A DNA stretch of 64,000 nucleotides from RPQJ01 sp963754125 (GTDB lineage Bacteria > Pseudomonadota > Gammaproteobacteria > Steroidobacterales > Steroidobacteraceae): contig CAVWEX010000014.1 of NCBI GenBank assembly GCA_963754125.1, forward strand, positions 62,001 to 126,000, in the 5' to 3' direction. The position numbers were made by a program, and so were the translations under genes. Positions within the stretch are counted from its first letter, which is position 1. Each line of letters opens with the position of its first letter. Below, piece after piece: positions 45,421 through 53,521 of this stretch. The notes below the pieces were generated by a model. The model saw only the letters and a program-made list of their open reading frames with translations, was not told the DNA's origin and did not search any database.

Positions 45421-47331
45421 TCAGGCGGCCCCCGGACGGCCGCCGGCCACCACCAGGGCTGCTGGCTGCGCCGGCCACAGGCGGGCAAGCGTACGCTCCA
45501 GGCCCGCGGAGTCGAGGCCAGCCATCGCGAGGCAGTCCTCGCGCGAGCCGTGCTCGATGAACTGGTCCGGGATGCCGACGTGGCGCAGGTCGCGCTCGAT
45601 GCCGTGCGCAGCGAGGCACTCGCTGACGGCGCTGCCGGCGCCGCCCGCCACGGCGTTCTCCTCGACCGTGGCGATACGGTGGTGGGCGCGCGCCAGCCGG
45701 CACACGAGTTCCTCGTCCAGCGGCTTCACGAAGCGCATGTTGACGAGCGTCGCGTCGAGCCGCTCCGCGATCGGCTCGCACGCCGCCACCATCGAGCCGA
45801 AGGCGAGCAGCAGCAGGCCGCTGCGGCCCTCGCGGCGCAGCTCGGCCTTGCCCACGGGCAGCGCGGTCATTTCGGGCTCGAGGCGCGTGCCCGGGCCCGG
45901 GCCCCGCGGGTAGCGGACCGCCGCGGGGGCGTCCAGGGTCACCGCCGTGTAGAGCATCCGGCGGCACTCGTTCTCGTCGGCCGGCGCCATCACCACCATG
46001 TTCGGGATGCAGCGCAGGTAGCTCAGGTCGAAGGCCCCCTGGTGCGTCGCACCGTCGCCGCCCACGAGTCCGCCGCGGTCGATCGCGAATGTCACCGGCA
46101 GGTTCTGCAACGCGACGTCGTGGATCAGCTGGTCGTAGGCGCGCTGCAGGAAGGTCGAGTAGATCGCCACCACCGGGCGCATGCCCTCGCAGGCGAGCCC
46201 GGCGGCCAGCGTCACCGCGTGCTGCTCGGCGATGGCGACGTCGAAATAGCGGGTCGGGAAGCGCTTGGAGAACTCCACGAGCCCCGAGCCCTCGCGCATC
46301 GCGGGCGTGATGCCCACCACCCGCGGGTCGCGCTCGGCCATGTCGCAGAGCCACTGGCCGAACACCTGCGAGTAGGCGGGGCCGGTGCTCTTCTCCTTGA
46401 AGATCGTCCCGCTGGTCGGGTCGAAGGGACCCGGACCGTGCCACTTGATCGGGTCGGCCTCGGCGGGCGCGTAGCCCTTGCCCTTGCGCGTGACGATGTG
46501 CAGCATCTGCGGGCCCTGCAGCTCGCGCTGGTTGCGCAGCGTGCTCACCAGCGCCCCGAGGTCGTGGCCGTCGATGGGACCGATGTAGTTGAAGCCCATC
46601 TCCTCGAACATCGTGCCCGGCAGCACCATCCCCTTCATGTGCTCCTCGGAGCGACGCGCCAGTTCCCACACCGTGGGCATGCGCTTGAGGATCTTCTTGC
46701 TGCCCTCGCGGAGCGTCGCGTAGGTCTTTCCCGCCAGGATGCGTGCGAAGTAATTCGACAGCGCGCCGACGTTCTCGGAGATCGACATGTCGTTGTCGTT
46801 CAGGACGACCAGCATGTCGGTGTCGAGCGCCCCGGCGTGGTTGAGCGCCTCGAAGGCCTGGCCGGCGCTCATTGCGCCGTCGCCGATCACCGCCACCACG
46901 CGTCGCCGCTCGCCGCTCTGCGCTGCGGCGAGCGCCATGCCCAGTGCCGCGCTGATCGAGGTGCTCGAGTGGCCGACGCCGAAGGTGTCGTACTCGCTCT
47001 CGCGCCGGCTGGGGAACGGTGCGAGCCCGTCCTTGAGCTTGATGGTCTGCAGGCGGTCGCGGCGCCCGGTGAGCACCTTGTGCGGGTAGGCCTGGTGGCC
47101 GACGTCCCACACCAGTCGGTCATGCGGCGTGTCGAAGACGTAGTGCAGCGCGACCGTGAGCTCGACGGTGCCGAGTCCGGCCGCGAAGTGCCCGCCCATC
47201 TGGCTAACGGCCTGGATCAGGTACTGACGGAGCTCCGCGGCGACCTGCGCGAGCTGCGTTGCCGGCAGCCGCCTCAGGTCGGCCGGCGAGTCGATCTTCG
47301 ACAGCAGCGGGAAGGGGTGGTCGGTCGGCAT
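45421..47331 (-). CDS. dxs: 1-deoxy-D-xylulose-5-phosphate synthase
   Basis: ThDP enzyme condensing pyruvate and glyceraldehyde 3-phosphate, first step of the MEP isoprenoid pathway. 636 residues from ATG 47331 (E. coli 620). Signatures: GGHFAAGLGTVELTVALHYV, ThDP motif GDGAMSAGQAFEALNHAG with later VLNDNDMSIS, DVAIAEQHAVTLAAG and the transketolase C-domain AVEENAVAGGAGSAVSE (here TVEENA). Follows ispA by 40 bp in the conserved xseB-ispA-dxs order. Confidence 0.97.
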   Translation of the reverse strand: MPTDHPFPLLSKIDSPADLRRLPATQLAQVAAELRQYLIQAVSQMGGHFAAGLGTVELTVALHYVFDTPHDRLVWDVGHQAYPHKVLTGRRDRLQTIKLKDGLAPFPSRRESEYDTFGVGHSSTSISAALGMALAAAQSGERRRVVAVIGDGAMSAGQAFEALNHAGALDTDMLVVLNDNDMSISENVGALSNYFARILAGKTYATLREGSKKILKRMPTVWELARRSEEHMKGMVLPGTMFEEMGFNYIGPIDGHDLGALVSTLRNQRELQGPQMLHIVTRKGKGYAPAEADPIKWHGPGPFDPTSGTIFKEKSTGPAYSQVFGQWLCDMAERDPRVVGITPAMREGSGLVEFSKRFPTRYFDVAIAEQHAVTLAAGLACEGMRPVVAIYSTFLQRAYDQLIHDVALQNLPVTFAIDRGGLVGGDGATHQGAFDLSYLRCIPNMVVMAPADENECRRMLYTAVTLDAPAAVRYPRGPGPGTRLEPEMTALPVGKAELRREGRSGLLLLAFGSMVAACEPIAERLDATLVNMRFVKPLDEELVCRLARAHHRIATVEENAVAGGAGSAVSECLAAHGIERDLRHVGIPDQFIEHGSREDCLAMAGLDSAGLERTLARLWPAQPAALVVAGGRPGAA

Positions 47332-47371
47332 GGGCGCGCAGTTTACTCCAGCGGGAAACGGGCCACCGACC

Positions 47372-48268
47372 CTAGCGCCGCCGCGCGAGGAGCCAGTCGG
47401 CCAGCGCCGCCAGCGGCCCGCCGGCCCAGCCGTTCTCCTCGAGCTGCCGGGCCGCGTGCCGGTGCAGATCGGCAACCCGGTTGCGGGCGGATTCGAGCCC
47501 GGCGACCGCGGGGTACGTGGGCATGGCGCGCGCCTGGTCGCTGCCGGTGGGACGGCCGGTCAGCACGGCGTCCCCTTCGACGTCCAGGATGTCGTCCTGC
47601 ACCTGGAAGGCGAGTCCCACGGCGGTTCCGAACTCGGCGAGCGCGCCGACTCGCGTGGGATCGAGGCCCGGCGTGCAGTGCGCTGCCATCAGCACGCTGG
47701 CGCGGATCAGCGCGCCGGTCTTGAGTGCGTGGATCTGCTCGACTTCCTCGATCGCGAGCGAACGACCCTCCGCGGCCAGGTCCAATGCCTGGCCGCCCGC
47801 CATGCCCGCCGTACCGCTCGCGTCGGCGAGAGTCTCGATCAGGCGGACGCGTGCGGTCGGCTCCACCGGAGCGCCCGGGTGACTCGCCAGGATCTTGAAC
47901 GCCAGCACCTGCAGCGAATCTCCCGCGAGGATCGCCGTTGCCTCGTCGAAGGCGCGGTGGCAGGTCGGCCGGCCGCGGCGCAGGTCGTCGTCGTCCATGG
48001 CCGGGAGGTCGTCGTGCACGAGCGAATACGCATGGATCAGCTCGACCGCGCAGGCCGCCGCGTCCACACGTGACAGGGGGATCCCGAGGGTCTCCGCCGT
48101 GGCGTATACCAGTGCCGGCCGGATGCGCTTGCCCGGACCGAACACGCTGTAGCGCTGCGCGGCATGCAGCCGCTGCGGCCGGACGGACTCCGGCGGCAGC
48201 CAGCGGTCCAGTTCGCTCTCGACGCGGCGTTGCCAGCCGGCGAGGCGCTCGGTCACTGAGTCACTCAT
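47372..48268 (-). CDS. ispA: farnesyl diphosphate synthase (polyprenyl synthetase)
   Basis: Chain elongation of DMAPP with IPP to farnesyl diphosphate. 298 residues from ATG 48268. The first Asp-rich motif is HDDLPAMDDDDLRRGRPT, the second is FQVQDDILD. Residues before the first motif (VELIHAYSL) fit the short-chain C15 class. Located between xseB and dxs. The closest alternative would be geranylgeranyl diphosphate synthase, but the gene context argues for IspA. Confidence 0.95.
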   Translation of the reverse strand: MSDSVTERLAGWQRRVESELDRWLPPESVRPQRLHAAQRYSVFGPGKRIRPALVYATAETLGIPLSRVDAAACAVELIHAYSLVHDDLPAMDDDDLRRGRPTCHRAFDEATAILAGDSLQVLAFKILASHPGAPVEPTARVRLIETLADASGTAGMAGGQALDLAAEGRSLAIEEVEQIHALKTGALIRASVLMAAHCTPGLDPTRVGALAEFGTAVGLAFQVQDDILDVEGDAVLTGRPTGSDQARAMPTYPAVAGLESARNRVADLHRHAARQLEENGWAGGPLAALADWLLARRR

Positions 48269-48295
48269 CTTGCTGGTCGGACCGTCGGGCGCCGG

Positions 48296-48535
48296 TCACT
48301 CTTCGGTTTCGAACGGTTCCGGGGTCGCCTGCGGGTCCTTCTGCAGGAGGATCTCGACCCGCTGCTCGGCCTGCTTCAGCGACGACTGGCAAGTACGCGC
48401 CAGCTCGATGCCCCGTTCGAACTGCTTGAGAGCCTCCTCGAGTGGCAGGTCGCCGTGCTCCAGGCGGTCCACGACCGACTCGAGTTCGCCGAGCGCCTGC
48501 TCGAAGTCCGGTGCCTTGCTTTTCCTGCTGGTCAA
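48296..48535 (-). CDS. xseB: exodeoxyribonuclease VII small subunit
   Basis: 79 residues from TTG 48535, chosen because GGAGAG lies 4-5 nt upstream on the minus strand and the resulting protein matches the 80-residue E. coli length. The frame is open further upstream but that extension is not family-like. Sequence FEQALGELESVVDRLEHGD and LPLEEALKQFERGIELARTC is the XseB helix pair that binds the large subunit. First gene of the isoprenoid operon; xseA is not in the window. Confidence 0.92.
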   Translation of the reverse strand: MTSRKSKAPDFEQALGELESVVDRLEHGDLPLEEALKQFERGIELARTCQSSLKQAEQRVEILLQKDPQATPEPFETEE

Positions 48536-48674
48536 GTCGCTCTCCAATGGCCTGCCAGCCTTGCACAGCGGTCCCGCGGGGGTCAACGCCGCCCGGACCG
48601 CAATACCGGACTGCCCGCATCGCGGAGCGAGCGTAGGCTTGCTAGCGTTGACTCGATGCACGATCGGCTCTAGA

Positions 48675-48745
48675 TTGAGCCTCGGTTAGACATAGTCTAA
48701 ACAACCCTCGCCGTGCCGGCGAGTGTCCAGACCCCGGAGGTATCC
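48675..48745 (+). promoter_or_regulatory. palindromic operator and leader of the rubrerythrin cassette
   Basis: TTAGACATAGTCTAA at 48686-48700 is a perfect 6-3-6 inverted repeat in an AT-rich island, 45 bp before the rubrerythrin ATG. It overlaps where the promoter should be; TTGAGC (48675-48680) may be a -35. A strong ribosome binding site GGAGG is at 48736-48740, 5 bp before the ATG. The palindrome has the size of a site for a small dimeric regulator; the regulator is not encoded nearby. Confidence 0.5.
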
Positions 48746-49162
48746 ATGACGAACTTGAAGGGCACGAAGACCGAGCAGAACCTGAAGGACGCGTTTGCCG
48801 GCGAATCGCAGGCGAACCGCCGCTATCTCTACTTCGCCCAGAAGGCGGACGTCGAGGGATTCAACGACGTCGCGGCGGTCTTCCGCTCGACCGCGGAGGG
48901 CGAGACCGGCCACGCGCACGGGCACCTCGAATACCTCGAGGCCGTGGGCGACCCGGCCACGGGCCTGCCGATCGGCCCGACCTCCAGCAACCTCAAGGCC
49001 TCGATCGCCGGCGAGACGCACGAGTACACCGACATGTACCCGGGCATGGCGAAGTCGGCCCGCGACGAGGGCTTCGAGGAGATCGCCGACTGGTTCGAGA
49101 CGCTCGCCAAGGCCGAGCGCTCGCATGCCAACCGCTTCCAGAAGGCGCTCGACGCCCTCTGA
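48746..49162 (+). CDS. rubrerythrin-like di-iron protein
   Basis: 138 residues from ATG 48746. Four-helix ferritin-like bundle with the di-iron ligands visible as GESQANRRY (Glu20), EGETGHAHGH (Glu and His), AGETHEY and AERSHANRF. There is no C-terminal rubredoxin domain (no CPxCG), so electrons must come from another protein. Rubrerythrins reduce hydrogen peroxide. Followed by a strong terminator, then an Fe-S protein and DUF3501, a set found together in other proteobacteria. Confidence 0.93.
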   Translation: MTNLKGTKTEQNLKDAFAGESQANRRYLYFAQKADVEGFNDVAAVFRSTAEGETGHAHGHLEYLEAVGDPATGLPIGPTSSNLKASIAGETHEYTDMYPGMAKSARDEGFEEIADWFETLAKAERSHANRFQKALDAL

Positions 49163-49188
49163 TCGACCGCGGTCGACGGTTGCCAAGA

Positions 49189-49219
49189 GGGCGGGCTCCA
49201 GGCGGGTCCGCCCTTTTTT
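49189..49219 (+). terminator. intrinsic terminator after rubrerythrin
   Basis: GGGCGGG (49189-49195) pairs with TCCGCCC (49207-49213, one G-U pair) and is followed by TTTTTT (49214-49219). It lies 27 bp after the rubrerythrin stop. It would allow the small rubrerythrin message to be made in excess of the two downstream genes, with readthrough feeding them. Confidence 0.8.
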
Positions 49220-49262
49220 CTGGCCCGGCGGCGCTCGCCCGGGCGCAGTCGAGGAGATGACC

Positions 49263-50615
49263 ATGGCTGAACACACCCAGGTGCCTGCCGGACGGGAGGG
49301 CAGCCTCGCCGCGCCGACGCGCCACCCGATCGCCTGGCGCGAGGCTGACTTCTTCGACGAGGAGTCGCTCTTCAAGGAACTCGAGCGGGTCTACGACCTC
49401 TGCCACGGGTGCCGACGCTGCTTCAGCCTCTGCAACGCGTTCCCGCTGCTCTTCGACGCGATCGACGGGTCGCCGACCTCGGAACTCGACGGCGTGGACA
49501 GGAAGGTCTACTGGGAGGTGGTCGACCACTGCTACCTCTGCGACATGTGCTACATGACCAAGTGCCCGTACGTGCCGCCGCATCCGTGGAACATCGACTT
49601 CCCGCACCTGATGCTGCGGGCCAAGGCGGTCAAGTTCCGCAAGGGCGAGACCCGCCTGCGCGACAAGGTGCTGTCGTCGACCGACCTCGTGGGCTCGATC
49701 GCGGGCATCCCGGTCGTGTCGCAGATCGTGAACGCGGTGAACCAGAGCGGCTTCGGCCGCAGCATGCTCGACAAGGCGCTCGGCGTGCACCCCGAGGCGC
49801 CCATCCCCGATTACCACAGCGACTCCGGCCGCAAGCGCGTGGCGCGCGGCGACAGGCCGGGCCTCGAGGCCCGGCCCACGGCCGAGACGAAGGGAAAGGT
49901 CGCGCTCTTCGCCACCTGCTACTGCAATCGCAACGAGCCCGACATCGACGAGGACCTCGCGGCCGTGTTCCGCCACAACGGCATTCCCGTCGCGGTGATC
50001 CCGCAGGAGCGGTGCTGCGGCATGCCGAAGCTCGAGCTCGGCGACCTCGAGTCCATCGAGAAGGCGAAGAGCGTCAACATCCCGGCGATGGCCGCGATGG
50101 TGGACCAGGGTTACGACATCGTGGCGCCGATCCCGTCGTGCGTGCTGATGTTCAAGCAGGAGCTGCCGCTGCTCTACCCGGACGACCCACAGGTGCAGAA
50201 GGTGAGGGCGGCGATGTTCGACCCGTTCGAGTACCTCATGCTCCGGCACAAGGCTGGCCTGCTGCGCACCGATTTTGCACGCCAGCTCGGCAAGGTGAGC
50301 TACCACGTGCCCTGCCACCTCCGGGTGCAGAACCTCGGGCTCAAGACCCGCGACGTGCTGAAGCTCGTGCCCGGCACCGAGGTCGAGGCGATCGAGCGCT
50401 GCTCGGGCCACGACGGCACCTACGGCGTGAAGCGCGAGTACCGCGATACCTCGATGAAGATCGGCAAGCCGGTGATCAGCAAGGTGCAGCAGGCGGAGCC
50501 CGACTACTACTCGAGCGACTGCCCGATGGCCGGCCACCAGATCGAGTCGGGCCTCAAGCCGGCCCGCGAGCCGACGCATCCGCTCAAGCTGCTTCGGCTC
50601 GCCTACGGAATCTAG
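49263..50615 (+). CDS. HdrD/GlpC-like Fe-S protein (heterodisulfide reductase-related)
   Basis: 450 residues. The ATG at 49263 has AGGAG 6 bp upstream; ATG 49257 is too close to it. Two ferredoxin-type motifs come first: CHGCRRCFSLC (C47, C50, C53, C57) and CYLCDMCYMTKC (about 91-102). Two cysteine-rich (CCG) domains follow: CYCNRNEP ... ERCCGMPK, and CHLRVQNLG ... ERCSGHDG. The second has CSG where CCG is expected. Such domains bind clusters that act on thiols/disulfides or pass electrons from flavoproteins. No membrane helix. Between rubrerythrin and DUF3501, so a link to peroxide reduction is likely but unproven. Confidence 0.9.
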   Translation: MAEHTQVPAGREGSLAAPTRHPIAWREADFFDEESLFKELERVYDLCHGCRRCFSLCNAFPLLFDAIDGSPTSELDGVDRKVYWEVVDHCYLCDMCYMTKCPYVPPHPWNIDFPHLMLRAKAVKFRKGETRLRDKVLSSTDLVGSIAGIPVVSQIVNAVNQSGFGRSMLDKALGVHPEAPIPDYHSDSGRKRVARGDRPGLEARPTAETKGKVALFATCYCNRNEPDIDEDLAAVFRHNGIPVAVIPQERCCGMPKLELGDLESIEKAKSVNIPAMAAMVDQGYDIVAPIPSCVLMFKQELPLLYPDDPQVQKVRAAMFDPFEYLMLRHKAGLLRTDFARQLGKVSYHVPCHLRVQNLGLKTRDVLKLVPGTEVEAIERCSGHDGTYGVKREYRDTSMKIGKPVISKVQQAEPDYYSSDCPMAGHQIESGLKPAREPTHPLKLLRLAYGI

Positions 50616-50676
50616 CCCGGCGCACGCCGCGAAGCGTCGGAACACGCCCGCCAGCGCACCCGAGGACCCGCGAACC

Positions 50677-51288
50677 ATGACCGACACCGCCTCAGCGACT
50701 CACCCTGGCAAGCTCCGCCCCGAGGACCTTTTCAGTCTCGAGCAGTACGCGAAGCAGCGGCCGCAGTTTCGCTCCCACATGATCGCCCACAAGCGCGATC
50801 GCACGGTGCAGTGCGGGCCGAATGCCACCTGGCTGTTCGAGGACCGCCTGACCGTGCAGTACCAGGTCCAGGAGATGCTGCGAATCGAGCGGATCTTCGA
50901 GGCCGAGGGGATCGCCGACGAGCTCGGCGCCTACAATCCGCTCATCCCCGACGGATCGAACTGGAAGGTCACGCTGCTGATCGAGTTCCCGGATGCGGGC
51001 GAGCGACGCGTGGCGCTTGCGAATCTGAAGGGCATCGAGGACCGCTGCTGGGTGCAGGTCGACGGCCACGAACGCGTGTTCGCGATTGCGGACGAGGACC
51101 TCGAGCGGGAGAACGACGAGAAGACCTCCTCGGTGCACTTCCTGCGCTTCGAGCTGACGCCCGCCATGGTGGCGGCCGCGAAGGGCGGAGCGGCGGTCTC
51201 GCTCGGCATGGACCACGACGCCTACCGGCACGCGATCGATCCGCTGCCGCAGGCCTCGCGGGACGCGCTGGTACGGGATCTCGCTTAA
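50677..51288 (+). CDS. DUF3501 family protein
   Basis: 203 residues from ATG 50677. Soluble, no signal peptide. It matches the DUF3501 family by KLRPEDLFSLEQYAKQRPQF, HKRDRTVQCGPNATWLFEDRLTV, MLRIERIFEAEGIADELGAYNPLIPDG and SVHFLRFELT. Function is unknown. The family is found mainly beside rubrerythrin and an HdrD-like Fe-S protein, as here. The single Cys lies in a conserved-looking loop (RTVQCGPNA). Spacing to the Fe-S gene is 61 bp, so they are probably co-transcribed. Confidence 0.85.
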   Translation: MTDTASATHPGKLRPEDLFSLEQYAKQRPQFRSHMIAHKRDRTVQCGPNATWLFEDRLTVQYQVQEMLRIERIFEAEGIADELGAYNPLIPDGSNWKVTLLIEFPDAGERRVALANLKGIEDRCWVQVDGHERVFAIADEDLERENDEKTSSVHFLRFELTPAMVAAAKGGAAVSLGMDHDAYRHAIDPLPQASRDALVRDLA

Positions 51289-51389
51289 CGCGAGGGAAGG
51301 CGCTGCGATCGACCGCCGCGGCAGCGTCCGCACGGCCCGCCGGAGGCGCGCCGGACGGACGCTGCCACGGCTGCAATGGCGATGCTTCC

Positions 51390-51507
51390 GGGGATTGCGC
51401 CCAGAGAGTCCGTTCGCGAAACCGTGCGCGACATGGATGTCGCGCCCGGAGCCCCCACGGACGGGTTGACGGCGTTTTCGCGAGCGGACTCTCTGGGCGC
51501 AATCCCC
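51390..51507. repeat. MITE-like palindromic element with 35-bp inverted ends
   Basis: Arms 51390-51424 and 51473-51507 are inverted copies with 33 of 35 bases matching (end sequence GGGGATTGCGCCCAGAGAG). Inside lies a perfect hairpin GCGCGACAT-GG-ATGTCGCGC (51426-51445). The whole could fold into one long stem with a side hairpin. No coding capacity. No clear target-site duplication at the flanks. Confidence 0.75.
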
Positions 51508-51543
51508 CTCCGGACTCCAAGCCATCACGCAGTCGAGTCAAGT

Positions 51544-51572
51544 GTGTCACCAGCGGATCGCGCTGCTATCAT
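51544..51572 (+). promoter_or_regulatory. promoter of parE
   Basis: -35 GTGTCA (51544-51549, 4 of 6) and -10 TATCAT (51567-51572, 5 of 6) with 17-bp spacing, 40 bp before the parE ATG. Confidence 0.5.
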
Positions 51573-51612
51573 CCGCGCGCCTCTTTGACCCGAGAGCGCG
51601 GAACGATCAACG

Positions 51613-53505
51613 ATGACACAGACTTACACCGCTCAAGACATCGAAGTCCTGAGCGGACTCGAGCCCGTCCGGCGCCGGCCGGGCATGTACACCGACACCA
51701 GCCGGCCGAATCACCTCGCGCACGAGGTGGTCGACAACAGCGTCGACGAGGCCCTGGCCGGGCACTGCAGCCGCATCTCGGTCACCGTCTACAAGGACGG
51801 CTCGGTCGAAGTGATCGACGACGGCCGCGGCATGCCGGTCGACATCCATCCGAAAGAGAAGGTCAGCGGCGTCGAGCTGATCCTCACGCGCCTGCACGCG
51901 GGCGGCAAATTCGGCGACAAGACCTACAAGTTCGCCGGTGGCCTGCACGGCGTGGGCGTGTCCGTGGTGAACGCGCTCTCGAAGCACCTCGAGTGCTGGG
52001 TGCGGCGCGGCGGCAAGGAATACAACATCTCGTTCAAGGGTGGCAGGGTCCACTCGAAGCTCGAGGTGGTGGGCGAGGTCGGCAAGGCCAACACCGGCAC
52101 CACCGTGCGCTTCTGGCCCGATCCCTCCTACTTCGACACGGCCGAGATCTCGCTGCCGAAGCTCAAGCACGTGCTGAAGGCCAAGGCCGTGCTGTGCCCG
52201 GGCCTCGAGATGCGCCTCGCGGTCGAGAAGACCGGCGAGAAGGACACGTGGCAGTACACGGGTGGGCTCGAGCAGTACCTGCGCGAGTCGCTCGAGTCGG
52301 GTGAATGGCTGCCCGACGAGCCCTTCACCGGCAGCATCGAGGGCGAGCAGGAGGGCGTGGACTGGGCGGTGGTGTGGCGCACCGACGGCGGCGCACGGGT
52401 CGAGGAGAGCTACGTCAACCTGATCCCGACCCTGCAGGGCGGCACGCACGTCAACGGCTTCCGGCTCGGCCTGACCGAGGCCGTGCGCGAGTTCTGCGAG
52501 TTCCGCAACCTGCTGCCGCGCGGCCTCAAGCTCGCGCCGGAGGACGTCTGGGACGACACGAGCTACGTGCTCTCGATGAAGATGCGCGACCCGCAGTTCG
52601 CCGGCCAGACCAAGGAACGGCTGAGCTCGCGCGAGCCCGCGGCCTTCGTGAGCGGCATCGTCAAGGACCAGTTCGGGCTGTGGCTGAACCAGCACCCCGA
52701 GGCGGGCGAGCGCATCGCGCAGCTCGCGATCGGCAACGCCGCGGATCGCGTCAAGGCGAGCCAGAAGGTCGCCCGCAAGCGCATCACGAGCGGGCCGGCG
52801 CTGCCGGGCAAGCTCGCCGACTGCTCGAGCCAGGACCCGAAGCGCACGGAGCTCTTCCTCGTCGAGGGCGACTCCGCCGGTGGCTCGGCCAAGCAGGCGC
52901 GCGACCGCGAGTTCCAGGCGGTCATGCCGCTGCGCGGCAAGATCCTGAACACCTGGGAGGTCGCCTCGGGCGAGATCCTCGCCTCGCAGGAGGTGCACGA
53001 CATCGCGGTCGCGATCGGCGTCGATCCGGCCTCGGACGACATCGCCTCGCTGCGCTACCACCGCGTCTGCATCCTGGCGGACGCGGATTCCGACGGCCTG
53101 CACATCGCGACGCTGCTCTGCGCGCTCTTCCTGCGGCACTTCCGGCCGCTGGTGCTCGCGGGGCACGTGTTCGTCGCGATGCCGCCGCTGTTCCGGATCG
53201 ACTACGGCAAGCAGGTCGATTACGCGCTCGACGAGGCCGAGCGCAACGGCATCCTCGAGCGGATCCGCACCGAGAACCCGCGCGCGAAGCCGGTGGTCAC
53301 GCGTTTCAAGGGCCTCGGCGAGATGAGCGCGCTGCAGCTGCGCGAGACCACCATGGCGCCGGAGACGCGTCGGCTCGTGCAGATGACGGTGGACGCCGCG
53401 GACCAGGCCGACCAGGTGATGGACATGATGCTCGCGAAGAAGCGTGCGGCCGACCGCCGCGAGTGGCTCGAGACCAAGGGCAACCTGGCCGCGGTGCAGC
53501 CGTGA
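51613..53505 (+). CDS. parE: DNA topoisomerase IV subunit B
   Basis: ATPase subunit of the decatenating topoisomerase. 630 residues from ATG 51613 (E. coli ParE 630), shorter than GyrB, which carries an insertion. GHKL ATP site HEVVDNSVDEAL with DDGRGMPVD and GGLHGVGVSVVNAL. TOPRIM EGDSAGGSAKQARDR and DADSDGLHI, the latter the ParE form. parC starts 16 bp after its stop. Confidence 0.97.
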   Translation: MTQTYTAQDIEVLSGLEPVRRRPGMYTDTSRPNHLAHEVVDNSVDEALAGHCSRISVTVYKDGSVEVIDDGRGMPVDIHPKEKVSGVELILTRLHAGGKFGDKTYKFAGGLHGVGVSVVNALSKHLECWVRRGGKEYNISFKGGRVHSKLEVVGEVGKANTGTTVRFWPDPSYFDTAEISLPKLKHVLKAKAVLCPGLEMRLAVEKTGEKDTWQYTGGLEQYLRESLESGEWLPDEPFTGSIEGEQEGVDWAVVWRTDGGARVEESYVNLIPTLQGGTHVNGFRLGLTEAVREFCEFRNLLPRGLKLAPEDVWDDTSYVLSMKMRDPQFAGQTKERLSSREPAAFVSGIVKDQFGLWLNQHPEAGERIAQLAIGNAADRVKASQKVARKRITSGPALPGKLADCSSQDPKRTELFLVEGDSAGGSAKQARDREFQAVMPLRGKILNTWEVASGEILASQEVHDIAVAIGVDPASDDIASLRYHRVCILADADSDGLHIATLLCALFLRHFRPLVLAGHVFVAMPPLFRIDYGKQVDYALDEAERNGILERIRTENPRAKPVVTRFKGLGEMSALQLRETTMAPETRRLVQMTVDAADQADQVMDMMLAKKRAADRREWLETKGNLAAVQP

Positions 53506-53521
53506 GTGCGGAGGGCGGGGC

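Larger units (their letters stand above)
51289..51612. other. 324-bp intergenic region: repeat element and parE promoter, no gene seen
   Basis: The longest non-coding stretch of the window. 51289-51389 shows nothing I can name. 51390-51507 is a palindromic repeat element. 51544-51572 is a promoter for parE. Short open frames across it lack coding character. Confidence 0.7.
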
